NCBI GenBank assembly: GCA_004297765.1 | Contig: SCTZ01000242.1 | Span: 1 to 45,115 of the forward strand | DNA from: Chloroflexota bacterium | Lineage (GTDB): Bacteria; Chloroflexota; Dehalococcoidia; FW602-bin16 | Length of the DNA stretch: 45,115 nucleotides | Reading direction: 5' to 3' | In this document: positions 23,273-31,793 of the stretch, one piece after another | Layout: each line of letters begins with the position of its first letter | Position numbering within the stretch: the first letter of the stretch is position 1 | Notes under the pieces: model-generated | The model's database searches: none | What the model was told of the DNA's origin: nothing | Seen by the model: the letters and a program-made list of their open reading frames with translations, nothing else | Made by a program: the position numbers and the translations under genes

Positions 23273-23848
23273 TTACCTCCAGTACTCGCGTGCCGCGTTC
23301 TCCCCCAAGTAGGAACCGCCGATCGATCCTGCGATGCCACCCACAACTCCGCCCAAAATTGCTCCTATGGCCGTTCCAACGACCGGCACCATTGAACCGA
23401 TGAGCCCCCCAGCCACGGCGCCCATCTCGGCTCCAGCTAGCGCTCCGGCCCAGCCGCCCGTGACACTTCCGATCGCGGCCTTTGTCTCGTGTCCGAATTG
23501 TTCTTGATCTGTCTCGAAGGCTTCCATCAGCATGATAGTGTCACCAGCGATGGCAACCGGCACGGCAACCCTGTTCGCGCTGCGTATGATGCGAGCCCCG
23601 ACGGGCGCGGACTTCACGATCCAGGCCGGGATTTTCGTATGAGGATCGTCCGTCAACCCGAGTAGTTCCGCATTACGGTTGATATGATAGAATTGTGCTT
23701 TCTTGCCGTGGGGGTGGTCGAACCGTATCAACCAGTTCCCGTGGCCCGGCCGGCCCGCGGTCATGTCCTTGATGATGAGGGAGCTTGCCGATCCGCTTCC
23801 AGGCTGGGGTATCACCATCGTGTACCGACTTAGCAGTTGGCTATCGGC
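23273..23848 (-). CDS. RHS C-terminal domain cut off by an in-frame TGA (candidate toxin tip)
   Basis: This frame continues the main RHS gene directly after its TGA stop at 23849-23851, with no further stop for 191 codons. The first internal ATG is at 23818 and has no ribosome site. The domain has a His/Asp cluster (RFDHPHGKKAQFYHIN, DDPH) that could be a catalytic or metal centre. After it come hydrophobic and glycine-zipper segments (GGWAGALAGAEMGAVAGGLIGSMVPVVG and similar, about 116-170 of the ATG form) that could insert in a membrane. It therefore looks like the variable tip of the RHS protein. Either TGA is read through, or the tip is silent, or it starts internally. I do not recognise a toxin family. 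Confidence 0.55.
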   Translation of the reverse strand, partial: ADSQLLSRYTMVIPQPGSGSASSLIIKDMTAGRPGHGNWLIRFDHPHGKKAQFYHINRNAELLGLTDDPHTKIPAWIVKSAPVGARIIRSANRVAVPVAIAGDTIMLMEAFETDQEQFGHETKAAIGSVTGGWAGALAGAEMGAVAGGLIGSMVPVVGTAIGAILGGVVGGIAGSIGGSYLGENAAREYWR

Positions 23849-26800
23849 TCAGACCCCTTTCTCGATACTGGAGCCAATAGAGATGATGCGCCTTAGGTCA
23901 CTATCGTCCCGACTGTCGGGACTGACGCGGAAATCGCTCGACCCGTCCTCGCTGTTGGGGTCGTGGCCGGCCGGATCAGTGTAGCGTACGGGATTGTTGA
24001 ACGTATAGCTGTACCGGTTGAGCGCTTGTGGGTTCGCTGGATCGGGCACGATGTTGTCCGGGATGAGGAACCGCCCAATCGCCGGATCGTACGCCCGACT
24101 AGCGTACCAGTACAATCCAATGCTCGCATCTTCGATCTGCGAGGTGAACTTATGATCGGTGTGCAGGTTCGTGCCTTGATCCCTCGATCCCCCGTACGGC
24201 AGATAGCGCATGCCGTCCACCGCATTGAAGTTGGCGTCAGCCACCCGGATCGTGCCGCCCAAGTGATCGGTGCCGACGTAATAGAGCACCCCTGCCCGAC
24301 GGAAGGCAATAACGCGACTGACGTTGCCAAAGCTCGCGAAGTAGTACTTCGTGACAACTTCGGTAGCATCGATCCCGTTGCCCACGTTGCGCTCGTACGG
24401 CCCCACGTAATGTATGGTGCCCTTGCTATCCAGGCGCTTGCGGCGAGCGCCGTTGCCGTCGTAGGCGAAGCGGCAAATGGTCGCGCCCGAGTCCACGCGC
24501 GCCGGGCGGCTTTCCGGATCGTAGCCGATGGTCTGACCTCCCCGGGCGGTGGTGGTCGTCAGGCAGCCGTTGGCGTCATAGCTGTACGTGGTTCCATTAT
24601 ACGCCGAGACGGCGTGTTTATGGTTGAGATCGTAGCTGAAGCTCGCGCCGTTCTTCGTCGTGATATTGCCGATCTCGTTGTAGGTGTACGTCTCACCTGC
24701 CGGAGCACTGGCGCTCAGCAGGCGGTCCAGATGATCATAAGTGTAGCCGATGGTCTCGCCGTTCACGGCATCCGTGATTTGGCCGACATTGCCCACCGGG
24801 TCGTAGAGCATGTCCCGGTTGACGAGATACGGGTTCGTGCCCTGGCGGAGTTGGATGGTCTTCACCGCTCCGTAGGGGCCGGCATAGCCGCTGATGGGCC
24901 AGCATGGGGCATCCGGGCCGTAGTACTGGTGGGACACCTGCGCCGTCACCCCGCTGCCCAACCAGTAGTTAGAGGGCAGATTCAGGGCGTTGTACTGGAC
25001 CCCAGAGACGAGATCGGTGGTGCCCAGCGAGCTCTGAATCCCGCTGAGCAGCCCGTTGCCAGAGTAGCTGTGGGTCAGCACCTCGTTGTCCGGATAGGCA
25101 AGCTGGTAGACACGGTCCATGGCATCGTAGCTCCACTGGGTGACGTAGAGGGCACCGTCGATGGTGCGCTCCTCGCGGGTGATCCGGCCGGCCTTGTCCC
25201 ACCAGAAGCTCTGGCGACCACAGACGTCCCAGAGCGCAGTGCGTTTGCCTTTCCCGAACTGGCTGACGCCGTTGTAGGCATCGTACTCCATAAAGACGCG
25301 TGCTGCCCTTTTTAGGCCCCACTCGCCGTTCTCGTAGGTCTCGTAGGTGGCGAGCCAGCCCCGCAGGTCCGTCAGATCGCTGGCTTTGATCTTCCGGGTT
25401 TCGGCCGCGATCGCTCCGCCGGTGAACTGCGGCAATGTTCCGAGACCGGCCGCGGTCCAGAGGTCTTGAATGCTGGTGCGGAGGTCGGTAAAGTGCAGAG
25501 CCCGCACGCGGACGCCGGTTCCGGCGATGATGACCGGGTCTGTCCACGTCGAGGGAGTCATTCCGGCCGCCTTGCGATTTACGTCCACGGCTGCGCGCAA
25601 CTCCATCAGATCATAGACCGTCGGCTTGCTCGAGTTGGCGGTGATGTTCGGCTGAGTCCAGGAGGCAGGATACCATTTGCGCACCAGGCGCTTCAAGGCG
25701 TCGTAGTAGAAGGATACGGTCTGACTCTTCGCGTCGGTCTGGGACTGCAGCGTGCCGATGGGGTCGTAGGCGTACGTCCAGGACCCCATGTCGGGGTCGC
25801 TGAGCGAGACCTTGCGGCCCAGCTTGTCGTAGTCGATTGTGGTGACATTGGCGGCCTCGTCGGTCACACCGGTCAACCGATCCAGCACGTCGTAGCCGTA
25901 GCTCGTCGTCGCGTAGAGCGTTTCGGCCGGGTAGACGCTGCTGTACTCCCGCACCTTTACCGTGCGCCCCAGCGCGTCCCTCTCGTAGCTCTTCCAGTGC
26001 CCGTTCTGGTCGACGACCTTCTCGATCCAATCGACGTAGGCCCACTTGATGATCTTGGTGTCCGGCAGAGTTGTGTCCAGCGGACGCCGCAGCTCGTCGA
26101 AGGTGTAGGTCGTGGCTGCGCCCGCATAGTTGGCCCAGTCGCCGTCCAGGAACGAGCCCGTTCCGGTCGCGGCGTGGGAGACCGAGTCCCGCCACTTGAG
26201 CCCGCGCCAGTCGTAGTAGCTGTTCACCACGTTTACCCCGCTGTAACCGTCGCTGTATTCCTGGATCACCCGTCCGATCCCGTCGTAGAAGCGCTGGGTG
26301 GTAAGCCAGATCTCTGTTCCGCCCAGATCGTTGCGGGTCTTGATCATTAGTCGATTGGTGATCCGGCCGTTGAATTCGGCCGGTGGATCATAGGTGTAAT
26401 CGGTCGTTCTCCGATAGCTGTTGCCACTCGGCCCGGTAACCTGCGGACCTCGCACCACCTTGAGGCGACCGAAGGTGTCGTACTCGTAATTCGTCACGCC
26501 GCCGCTGGGGTCTATTAGTTGTATCGGCTTACCCCACTTCGCGTCATAGTCCCTCATCTCTACGTGATCCAGAGGGTTGGTGATGGTCTGCGGGAAGGTG
26601 TGGTACGTCTCCTCGTACGCGACCACGGTTTCTCTGGCATCGCCACTGGCGATGGCCCCGGACCAGACGCCATAGCTATTGTACTCTTTCTCCGAGGTGC
26701 GATTGCCGTAGGCATCGTAAGCGTTGGAGACATCCACGCAGTCGGTATCGTTAAGGTTCCGCCGGACGGTCGTGAGCCTCCCCCGATAGCTGCTGTCGTC

Positions 26801-29707
26801 GCCGTCCGCACCGGAGCCGATCGAGTTATCCCACCTCGTGCTTCCGTCGTAGAGATAGCGTGTGGCACGCACCCATTCGCCGTCAGGCGGATTCTGGGCA
26901 TCGGGCCTGTAGACGATCTCCTGCGTCAGCTTCCCTACGATGTAGTGGTCGGTGCCATTTAGCGTATTGTACCAGCGCCGGGTCTGGCGCACCCAGTCCG
27001 TGTCCGCCGCGGTCGCCGAGGCGTACTCCTGGGTCCGAATGACATTGCCGTAGCCGTCGTACTCGAAGCGCGTCTTGCGGCTGGCGTCCCCCTGATATTG
27101 GCGTATGGCATCCAGCCGGACGAAGAAGGCCCCGGCCTGGGTGTCGACGGCGCTCCAAGCCGTTTCCTCCTTGGCCGATGGCGCGGTCCCGCCGCTCTTC
27201 CAGCGCTCCAGCTTGTAGCGCCGCTGCTGCAGGCGCTCGATTTCCGCCGGGTCCGTCTTGCCGTTGGCCGCGTCGCGCGTGTAAAAATAGCTCTTCTCGT
27301 AGTGCTCGGCCGAGTCGGTGACCGTTACCTCCGCGTGCCCGCGATAGTCGTAGGTGTCCGGCACATAGTAAGACGTGCCGTAGCCGTAAGACTGCACGAT
27401 CGTGCTGCTCTCGCCGCCCGCACTGCCGACGCCGCTCTCCACGCTCTTCTGCTTCACGCGGTAGCGCCTAGTGAGGGGACACCAGCCATTCGGGGTGTGC
27501 CCCTCGTACTCGTAGGTCACCTTCCCGCCGTAGCCGTTCTGCACTTCGTGCAACTGGAGCTTGTAGTACTCCTGCGGGTTGGTGTTCGGAATCGCCCCCT
27601 GGTAGCAGGTGAGCGTGGTGGCCGGCAGAGCGTTGCTGCTAGCGTCCTTCTCCGTGATGCTCGTCAGGACGAGCTTGTCGCGACCCTCTAACTGCGTCGA
27701 GCTCCCGCTGGTGTGCCAGTAGGGCTTCTTGTATTCGTACGCGAAATCATACGCCCGGACCAGCGTGCCTCCGACGCTCATCTCGATTCTGTCGAGTCTC
27801 TTCTTGGAGTAGAACTGCGTGTACGGTGTGACGGGAACGCCGGCACCCCTTAGGAAGACGGATGCTTGAATAGTATCGGGATTGGTGGAGCCTAGCCCGA
27901 TGTCGTAGTCGGGAACAGTGCCAGCGGCACCCAGACCCTTGTACATATACCGGCTGTGCTCCTGCCCGTTCCATGGGTATCCTACCGTCCAGGTGCCATC
28001 CGGGGCAAAATCTCCGTTGGGGTTGGGCGCGGCCAGGAGGAAGGCCAGCCACATTCCACCGCTTGTTGTCGTCGTCGCTCCGGGCACGCGTGCGTACCCC
28101 CACTGCGGATGATATCGTGTTATCGCGCTTGCCTCGATGGGATCGCTCGGGTCTACGTTGTACCAGCAGTAGATCTGCGTATACGTGTTACTCCAAGGGC
28201 AGGCGTAGAACACGTAGCTGTCCGGCTCATCGGCCACAACCTGCCTCCAATACACTTTGAGACTCCCGCTCGGGTCACTTGGAGACACGTGGTGAAGGTC
28301 CTGTACTTCCGTCCAGCCCGACGGATCTGCCGCATCACGATCGGTCCCACTCCAACTGACGGCTATCAAGATATCGCCTACGGTTGCCCCTGTAGGTCTA
28401 GGCACCGAATAGGGATCGCGGTAAGGATTCGGAGGATTGGGTTCACACCGACACCCGTAGCCGGTTGCGCCCGATTGGCTGCGGAATTGCGGAACAGGAT
28501 TGACAACGTTAACGAAATCCGTCCGATCGACGTACTTCAGCTCGATTTGGCGACTGCCGACGCTGTGCGGGTCCGCTCGGCCGGTGTATGTTATGTACTG
28601 AGGATAGGCAGCCTGGTCGTGTGTCTCGGTGTATCCTTGGCCCGTCTGGGCCGATTGGACAAGGTAGCTCATCTCGATGATGTTGCCGTGGGTGTCCTTG
28701 ATCCGGTCCAGATTCCACTGCCAGGCGTAGCGATAGCCGCCTTCGTTCCAGATCGCGTCGATCTGCTCCGAGTTCGCGGTGTAACCAAAGCGGTACTCGG
28801 TCCCATCCTTGGTTTCGACGATCCAGTATGAGCCGTTGGGTGATTCGCCCTGTCCGCCCGTCAGGGTCCGGATACGAAGGTAGTCATCGGGCTCGCCGCG
28901 GTAGGTTGTGCCGTCGATGTAGGCCAGCCTGTACGTTGTTCCATTCAGGAGCAGGTAGAAGATCTCGTGTCCTCCGGCGTCCTGAGTGTGGGAACGGAAG
29001 ATGGCTCCCAGGTCCAGCGACCATCCGAAACCGACCGGCGAGGACTGCAGACGGGTTCGCGCGTTCTCGTTGCCTGTGTTGTTGCCGTCTCTGATCCAGT
29101 GACCGTTCATAGTGTCGATGACGCCGGAGTTGTAGCGCAGCGTCAGGTCGGGAGTCAGCCCTGCCGTGCCGGGCGGCACCTTCAGAGCGACCGTGGCGTT
29201 GGAATGGCCGCTGCAAAGGTCAACCTGGTAGCCCTCCAGGCTCGAAGGGATCGATGGCAGTTGGTTGGCATCTCCGCCGAATCCGAAGTCAGTGAAGTGC
29301 CCCACCTGCGCGACGATGCGTCGTGCCGCCATGTCCGTCTGCCCCGGCACCATGGTCCAGCGCCGCGCGGTCTCATCATAGTAGTAAAGGCTGACGAAGC
29401 CCTGTCCCCATTCCAGCGGCGCCATGTCCGAGAAATCGAGGCTGAAGCGGATCTGGCGCGCGAGAGCACGCACCAACTGCCCCCCACTCCGGCGCGCCTC
29501 CACGCGAAAGACGAATGGCATGGTCAAGTGCTCCGGGATGGGCGGCGGCGCATCCGGCACGCGCAGGTGCAGCCGGACGGGTTCGGAGAAGGTTCCGGGC
29601 TCAATATCCAGGCGCAGACGGCCGAAGTGGATGGAGCCGCGTTGTCCCGGCCGCCAGTCGTGTTCTTGCGGCGGCGGTGTGGGGCGTCTGATTGGTGGCT
29701 GGGGCAT
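23849..29707 (-). CDS. SpvB/RHS YD-repeat protein (main copy)
   Basis: This is a 1952-residue RHS-type protein with no signal peptide. A proline-rich start leads to a ZU5-like beta domain (about 20-145), then an SpvB-like region (about 150-400, PGTAGLTPDLTLRYNSG). An inserted beta-sandwich-like module follows (about 408-620, PTGATVGDILIAVSWSG). Then come many YD repeats, a helical FTDLR module, and the RHS core end YDPAIGRFLIPD, PQALNRYSYTFNNP and DPAG about 40 residues from the stop. Such repeats form a hollow shell that encloses a C-terminal toxin. The stop is a TGA with the frame continuing into a further domain. The start has GAGGAGG upstream; a longer frame to 29728 exists. How it would leave the cell is unknown. 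Confidence 0.9.
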   Translation of the reverse strand: MPQPPIRRPTPPPQEHDWRPGQRGSIHFGRLRLDIEPGTFSEPVRLHLRVPDAPPPIPEHLTMPFVFRVEARRSGGQLVRALARQIRFSLDFSDMAPLEWGQGFVSLYYYDETARRWTMVPGQTDMAARRIVAQVGHFTDFGFGGDANQLPSIPSSLEGYQVDLCSGHSNATVALKVPPGTAGLTPDLTLRYNSGVIDTMNGHWIRDGNNTGNENARTRLQSSPVGFGWSLDLGAIFRSHTQDAGGHEIFYLLLNGTTYRLAYIDGTTYRGEPDDYLRIRTLTGGQGESPNGSYWIVETKDGTEYRFGYTANSEQIDAIWNEGGYRYAWQWNLDRIKDTHGNIIEMSYLVQSAQTGQGYTETHDQAAYPQYITYTGRADPHSVGSRQIELKYVDRTDFVNVVNPVPQFRSQSGATGYGCRCEPNPPNPYRDPYSVPRPTGATVGDILIAVSWSGTDRDAADPSGWTEVQDLHHVSPSDPSGSLKVYWRQVVADEPDSYVFYACPWSNTYTQIYCWYNVDPSDPIEASAITRYHPQWGYARVPGATTTTSGGMWLAFLLAAPNPNGDFAPDGTWTVGYPWNGQEHSRYMYKGLGAAGTVPDYDIGLGSTNPDTIQASVFLRGAGVPVTPYTQFYSKKRLDRIEMSVGGTLVRAYDFAYEYKKPYWHTSGSSTQLEGRDKLVLTSITEKDASSNALPATTLTCYQGAIPNTNPQEYYKLQLHEVQNGYGGKVTYEYEGHTPNGWCPLTRRYRVKQKSVESGVGSAGGESSTIVQSYGYGTSYYVPDTYDYRGHAEVTVTDSAEHYEKSYFYTRDAANGKTDPAEIERLQQRRYKLERWKSGGTAPSAKEETAWSAVDTQAGAFFVRLDAIRQYQGDASRKTRFEYDGYGNVIRTQEYASATAADTDWVRQTRRWYNTLNGTDHYIVGKLTQEIVYRPDAQNPPDGEWVRATRYLYDGSTRWDNSIGSGADGDDSSYRGRLTTVRRNLNDTDCVDVSNAYDAYGNRTSEKEYNSYGVWSGAIASGDARETVVAYEETYHTFPQTITNPLDHVEMRDYDAKWGKPIQLIDPSGGVTNYEYDTFGRLKVVRGPQVTGPSGNSYRRTTDYTYDPPAEFNGRITNRLMIKTRNDLGGTEIWLTTQRFYDGIGRVIQEYSDGYSGVNVVNSYYDWRGLKWRDSVSHAATGTGSFLDGDWANYAGAATTYTFDELRRPLDTTLPDTKIIKWAYVDWIEKVVDQNGHWKSYERDALGRTVKVREYSSVYPAETLYATTSYGYDVLDRLTGVTDEAANVTTIDYDKLGRKVSLSDPDMGSWTYAYDPIGTLQSQTDAKSQTVSFYYDALKRLVRKWYPASWTQPNITANSSKPTVYDLMELRAAVDVNRKAAGMTPSTWTDPVIIAGTGVRVRALHFTDLRTSIQDLWTAAGLGTLPQFTGGAIAAETRKIKASDLTDLRGWLATYETYENGEWGLKRAARVFMEYDAYNGVSQFGKGKRTALWDVCGRQSFWWDKAGRITREERTIDGALYVTQWSYDAMDRVYQLAYPDNEVLTHSYSGNGLLSGIQSSLGTTDLVSGVQYNALNLPSNYWLGSGVTAQVSHQYYGPDAPCWPISGYAGPYGAVKTIQLRQGTNPYLVNRDMLYDPVGNVGQITDAVNGETIGYTYDHLDRLLSASAPAGETYTYNEIGNITTKNGASFSYDLNHKHAVSAYNGTTYSYDANGCLTTTTARGGQTIGYDPESRPARVDSGATICRFAYDGNGARRKRLDSKGTIHYVGPYERNVGNGIDATEVVTKYYFASFGNVSRVIAFRRAGVLYYVGTDHLGGTIRVADANFNAVDGMRYLPYGGSRDQGTNLHTDHKFTSQIEDASIGLYWYASRAYDPAIGRFLIPDNIVPDPANPQALNRYSYTFNNPVRYTDPAGHDPNSEDGSSDFRVSPDSRDDSDLRRIISIGSSIEKGV

Positions 29708-30045
29708 CGGAACCTCCTCTTGCCACACGGGGCATCGCTAACCCATCCTCGTGGCTATGGTGCGCTTGAGTACTGCTGTCGATAGATGAGACGTGGCCAT
29801 GATCATGGTCGGCGGAGACCGCGCGGGCGGGTCGTGGGCACACGATCGAGACCGCCGCGGTCTGGCGCTCAATGGACCGCGTTGCGCGAGCGCTCCCAGA
29901 CAGCATTGACTTCTAATAATGACCAGGTCTCATCTGGACCGCCCGAGTGATTGATCAATCCTCAGGCGGTGCCGCCCGTGGGGATCTCGCCAGGAGACCC
30001 ATCCGGGGCGGAATAGTCATGCTTGCTGCCGGGCCGGCTCTTGGA
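29708..30045. other. Non-coding gap upstream of the RHS gene
   Basis: No gene was found. An imperfect palindrome at 29938-29970 (ACCGCC, GAG and GATTGATCAATC symmetric about its centre) may end the transcript of the fibre-like gene or act as an operator for the RHS gene. Between it and the RHS start no strong promoter was seen, so read-through from upstream is possible. Confidence 0.4.
29938..29970. promoter_or_regulatory. 33-bp imperfect palindrome upstream of RHS
   Basis: The central GATTGATCAATC is a perfect 12-bp palindrome, flanked by GAG/CTC and by ACCGCC/GGCGGT with one or two unpaired bases. It lies 76 bp past the stop of the fibre-like gene. It could be a terminator stem or a regulator site; a T-tract is absent. 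Confidence 0.4.
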
Positions 30046-31026
30046 TCATTGCGCGTAGTAGCACTGTTTGGCCACGCCATCCGAGCCAATGGCGGCTGTG
30101 CCGTTGACGAAGATATCCCCGCCTACGTCGAGCTTGCCGGCAGGAGTTGATCTTCCGATGCCAACACCACCGGTTCCCCCTATGTTTATGAAGACGTGCT
30201 TGTCCGGGTTTGGCGTAACAGTGAAGTTGCCGGCCGAGTTGACGTACATGTCGACGTTCCTCGGAGAGGTCACGCCGGATTCCTTCCCGTATAGCCTAAG
30301 TGGCGGATTGCCGCTGGTTTGGCCGAAGAGGAAGACGCCCTGGGCCGAGTTATAGTTGAGGTTGAGTATGTCTCCACCCGATCTGATGTCCGTTGTATAG
30401 AGCGTTACCTGCACGAAGGCGATGCCGTTCACGTACAGCTTGTATCCAGAAGCTGCCGACCCGATGCCGACGTTGCCAGCGGCGTCGATCCGCATGGCCT
30501 CGACGTTGTTGGGGCGGAACGTGATGGGTCCGGCCGTGCCGGTGCCGATCTTACTTGTTGCTAGGGCAAGCGCGCCATCGCTTCTGTTGATCTGGCCGTA
30601 GCCGCTATTGGCCGTGGCGTTGTCGTTGATGACTATTCCCCCGGCCCCGCTCGAATACAAAAGGAGTGAGCTGTTGGCGGTCGAGAGCTTGATATTCCCG
30701 CCCACGATCTCGAGAGATTCGGCCGGAGTGGTCACGATGCCAATACCGACCTTTCCCCCAACGTACAGGTTGTATGGACTATTGACCAGCAGATCCTCGT
30801 TGTAGGTCTGCGCGGCCGCGGGGGTCGCCGGGACAGCCAGTTGCCCCGCTCCGGCGGCAAGGATCGCGACTCCGCCGCCCAGGGCCCCCAGCCCGCACAT
30901 CTTCAGGAATTCGCGATGGGTGACGCCGCCTTGCGGGGCGCTCGGCTCGCCCACCGACGTGAGCTCTTGCGATGAACGGATCTCGTTCCGAGCCGCTGTT
31001 CCTCTACTCCGCAGTCGAATCCGCAT
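30046..31026 (-). CDS. Exported tail-fibre-like repeat protein
   Basis: This 326-residue protein has an N-terminal segment HREFLKMCGLGALGGG followed by a hydrophobic helix and AxA (about 36-73), resembling a Tat signal that has lost one Arg. The mature part is made of beta-rich repeats of the type VGIG-TTPAESLEIVGG, NVGIGSAASGYKLYVNG and GVGIGRSTPAGKLDVGG, as found in phage tail fibres and bacterial surface fibres. There is no C-terminal peptidase chaperone domain. The start lies inside the preceding small gene, indicating an operon with it. It may be a surface adhesin or a trimeric fibre working with the RHS protein downstream; that link is inferred from position only. Confidence 0.65.
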   Translation of the reverse strand: MRIRLRSRGTAARNEIRSSQELTSVGEPSAPQGGVTHREFLKMCGLGALGGGVAILAAGAGQLAVPATPAAAQTYNEDLLVNSPYNLYVGGKVGIGIVTTPAESLEIVGGNIKLSTANSSLLLYSSGAGGIVINDNATANSGYGQINRSDGALALATSKIGTGTAGPITFRPNNVEAMRIDAAGNVGIGSAASGYKLYVNGIAFVQVTLYTTDIRSGGDILNLNYNSAQGVFLFGQTSGNPPLRLYGKESGVTSPRNVDMYVNSAGNFTVTPNPDKHVFINIGGTGGVGIGRSTPAGKLDVGGDIFVNGTAAIGSDGVAKQCYYAQ

Positions 31027-31243
31027 CCTGGACTCCTTCGTTCAGCATCAGCCAGAACTGCTCCCCGTCCTCGGTAACCTGGATGTCGTGCAGCGCCGGC
31101 ACGTAGACCGTGAGCGCCTCGATCAGGTCGGCCTTGCGCACCACCACTCCCGAGACGCGCAGGGGCTTGAGAGGAATCCCCTGAGTCGGCGCGGTCTCGC
31201 TCCCATCGGTCGGCCCTGTTTCCCGTAGCCGTATCTTGCTCAC
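31004..31243 (-). CDS. Small hypothetical protein (79 aa) of the RHS operon
   Basis: This short acidic cytoplasmic protein begins MSKIRLRETG and has a central VSGVVVRKADLIEALTVYVPALHDIQVTEDG. No family is recognised. The GTG at 31243 is preferred because AGGAGG lies six bases before it; an ATG at 31258 overlaps the upstream stop (ATGA) but has no ribosome site of its own. The 3' end overlaps the fibre-like gene by 23 bases in another frame. The close packing suggests the two small proteins and the fibre-like protein are made together. Confidence 0.6.
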   Translation of the reverse strand: MSKIRLRETGPTDGSETAPTQGIPLKPLRVSGVVVRKADLIEALTVYVPALHDIQVTEDGEQFWLMLNEGVQDADSTAE

Positions 31244-31254
31244 GCCGTTCCTCC

Positions 31255-31485
31255 TCATGCCAGCTCGATGGCCGCGATGTCCTGGACGAGCCCGTCGAAG
31301 ACGGCCTGGACCGCGGCTTTGCGGGCGGCGCTCAGACGGGGTGTGACGTCCTGCAGGACAGGTCGCACGATTTGCTCGCCGGCCCGGACGTTGTAATCGA
31401 CGTAGACTTGAACGTTGCCGGAGATATCCTTGATGAGCTGAATGCGTTGTACCTGTACGTTATCGACTGTGACTGTGCGGGGCAT
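31255..31485 (-). CDS. Small hypothetical protein (76 aa), first gene of the RHS operon
   Basis: This protein begins MPRTVTVDNVQVQRIQLIKD and continues with a beta-strand pattern (NVQVYVDYNVRAGEQIV) and a helix (LSAARKAAVQAVFDGLVQD). I recognise no family. The start at 31485 has AGGAGG six bases upstream; the frame stays open to 31623 but that part overlaps the promoter. It overlaps the next possible start by the ATGA arrangement. It resembles small structural or assembly proteins of phage-like loci in size and strand content, but that is only an impression. Confidence 0.6.
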   Translation of the reverse strand: MPRTVTVDNVQVQRIQLIKDISGNVQVYVDYNVRAGEQIVRPVLQDVTPRLSAARKAAVQAVFDGLVQDIAAIELA

Positions 31486-31793
31486 GCGCATCCTCCTTGC
31501 ACAAGTTGTTGTCTTGGGCCATGGATCCGGAACCCGGAAGCACGGGCGCCGTGCCCGGTATGGCCGAGGTTGAAATGGACCTACTACTTGAAACGTGGTT
31601 GCGCTAGATCGTTCGATAGGCATAGGCTAAGGCCTCTCCTGCTTCCTGTCAAGGCTTTTGGGCGCTCAAAAGGGCGCTTCTGGGCAAACGTTAATTATTT
31701 GTTAATGTGACATAAGGCAATATGTTGGAACAAATGGTCATGTGTGCTATCATCGGGGCGAATTGCCCTCCGGAGAGGGCTCCGAGGCTAGGT
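31486..31793. other. Divergent intergenic region with putative RHS-operon promoter
   Basis: Between the minus-strand RHS operon and the plus-strand zinc-finger gene lies an AT-rich stretch (31680-31735). On the minus strand, TTGACA (31647-31652), 17 bp and TAGCCT (31624-31629) form a moderate promoter. A small hairpin GCCCTC-CGGA-GAGGGC (about 31765-31780) precedes the GTG of the zinc-finger gene. No gene was seen in the gap. Confidence 0.4.
31624..31652 (-). promoter_or_regulatory. Putative promoter of the RHS operon
   Basis: TTGACA (31647-31652, minus strand), a 17-bp spacer and TAGCCT (31624-31629). The -35 is perfect and the -10 is weak (three of six). It lies about 140 bp upstream of the first gene of the operon. 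A nearby TTAGCC does not complete the iron-box pattern seen elsewhere in the window. Confidence 0.45.

Noticed and set aside
23963..25315. 450-codon open frame antisense to the RHS gene
   Set aside because: It is the complement of YD-repeat coding DNA, with typical Val/Arg/Ala-rich shadow composition and no start signals.
31612..31630. A fourth iron box (TTAGCCTATGCCTA on the minus strand) at the RHS promoter
   Set aside because: The right half-site lacks CTAA and the TTAGG start is absent, so it does not fit the pattern shared by the other three.
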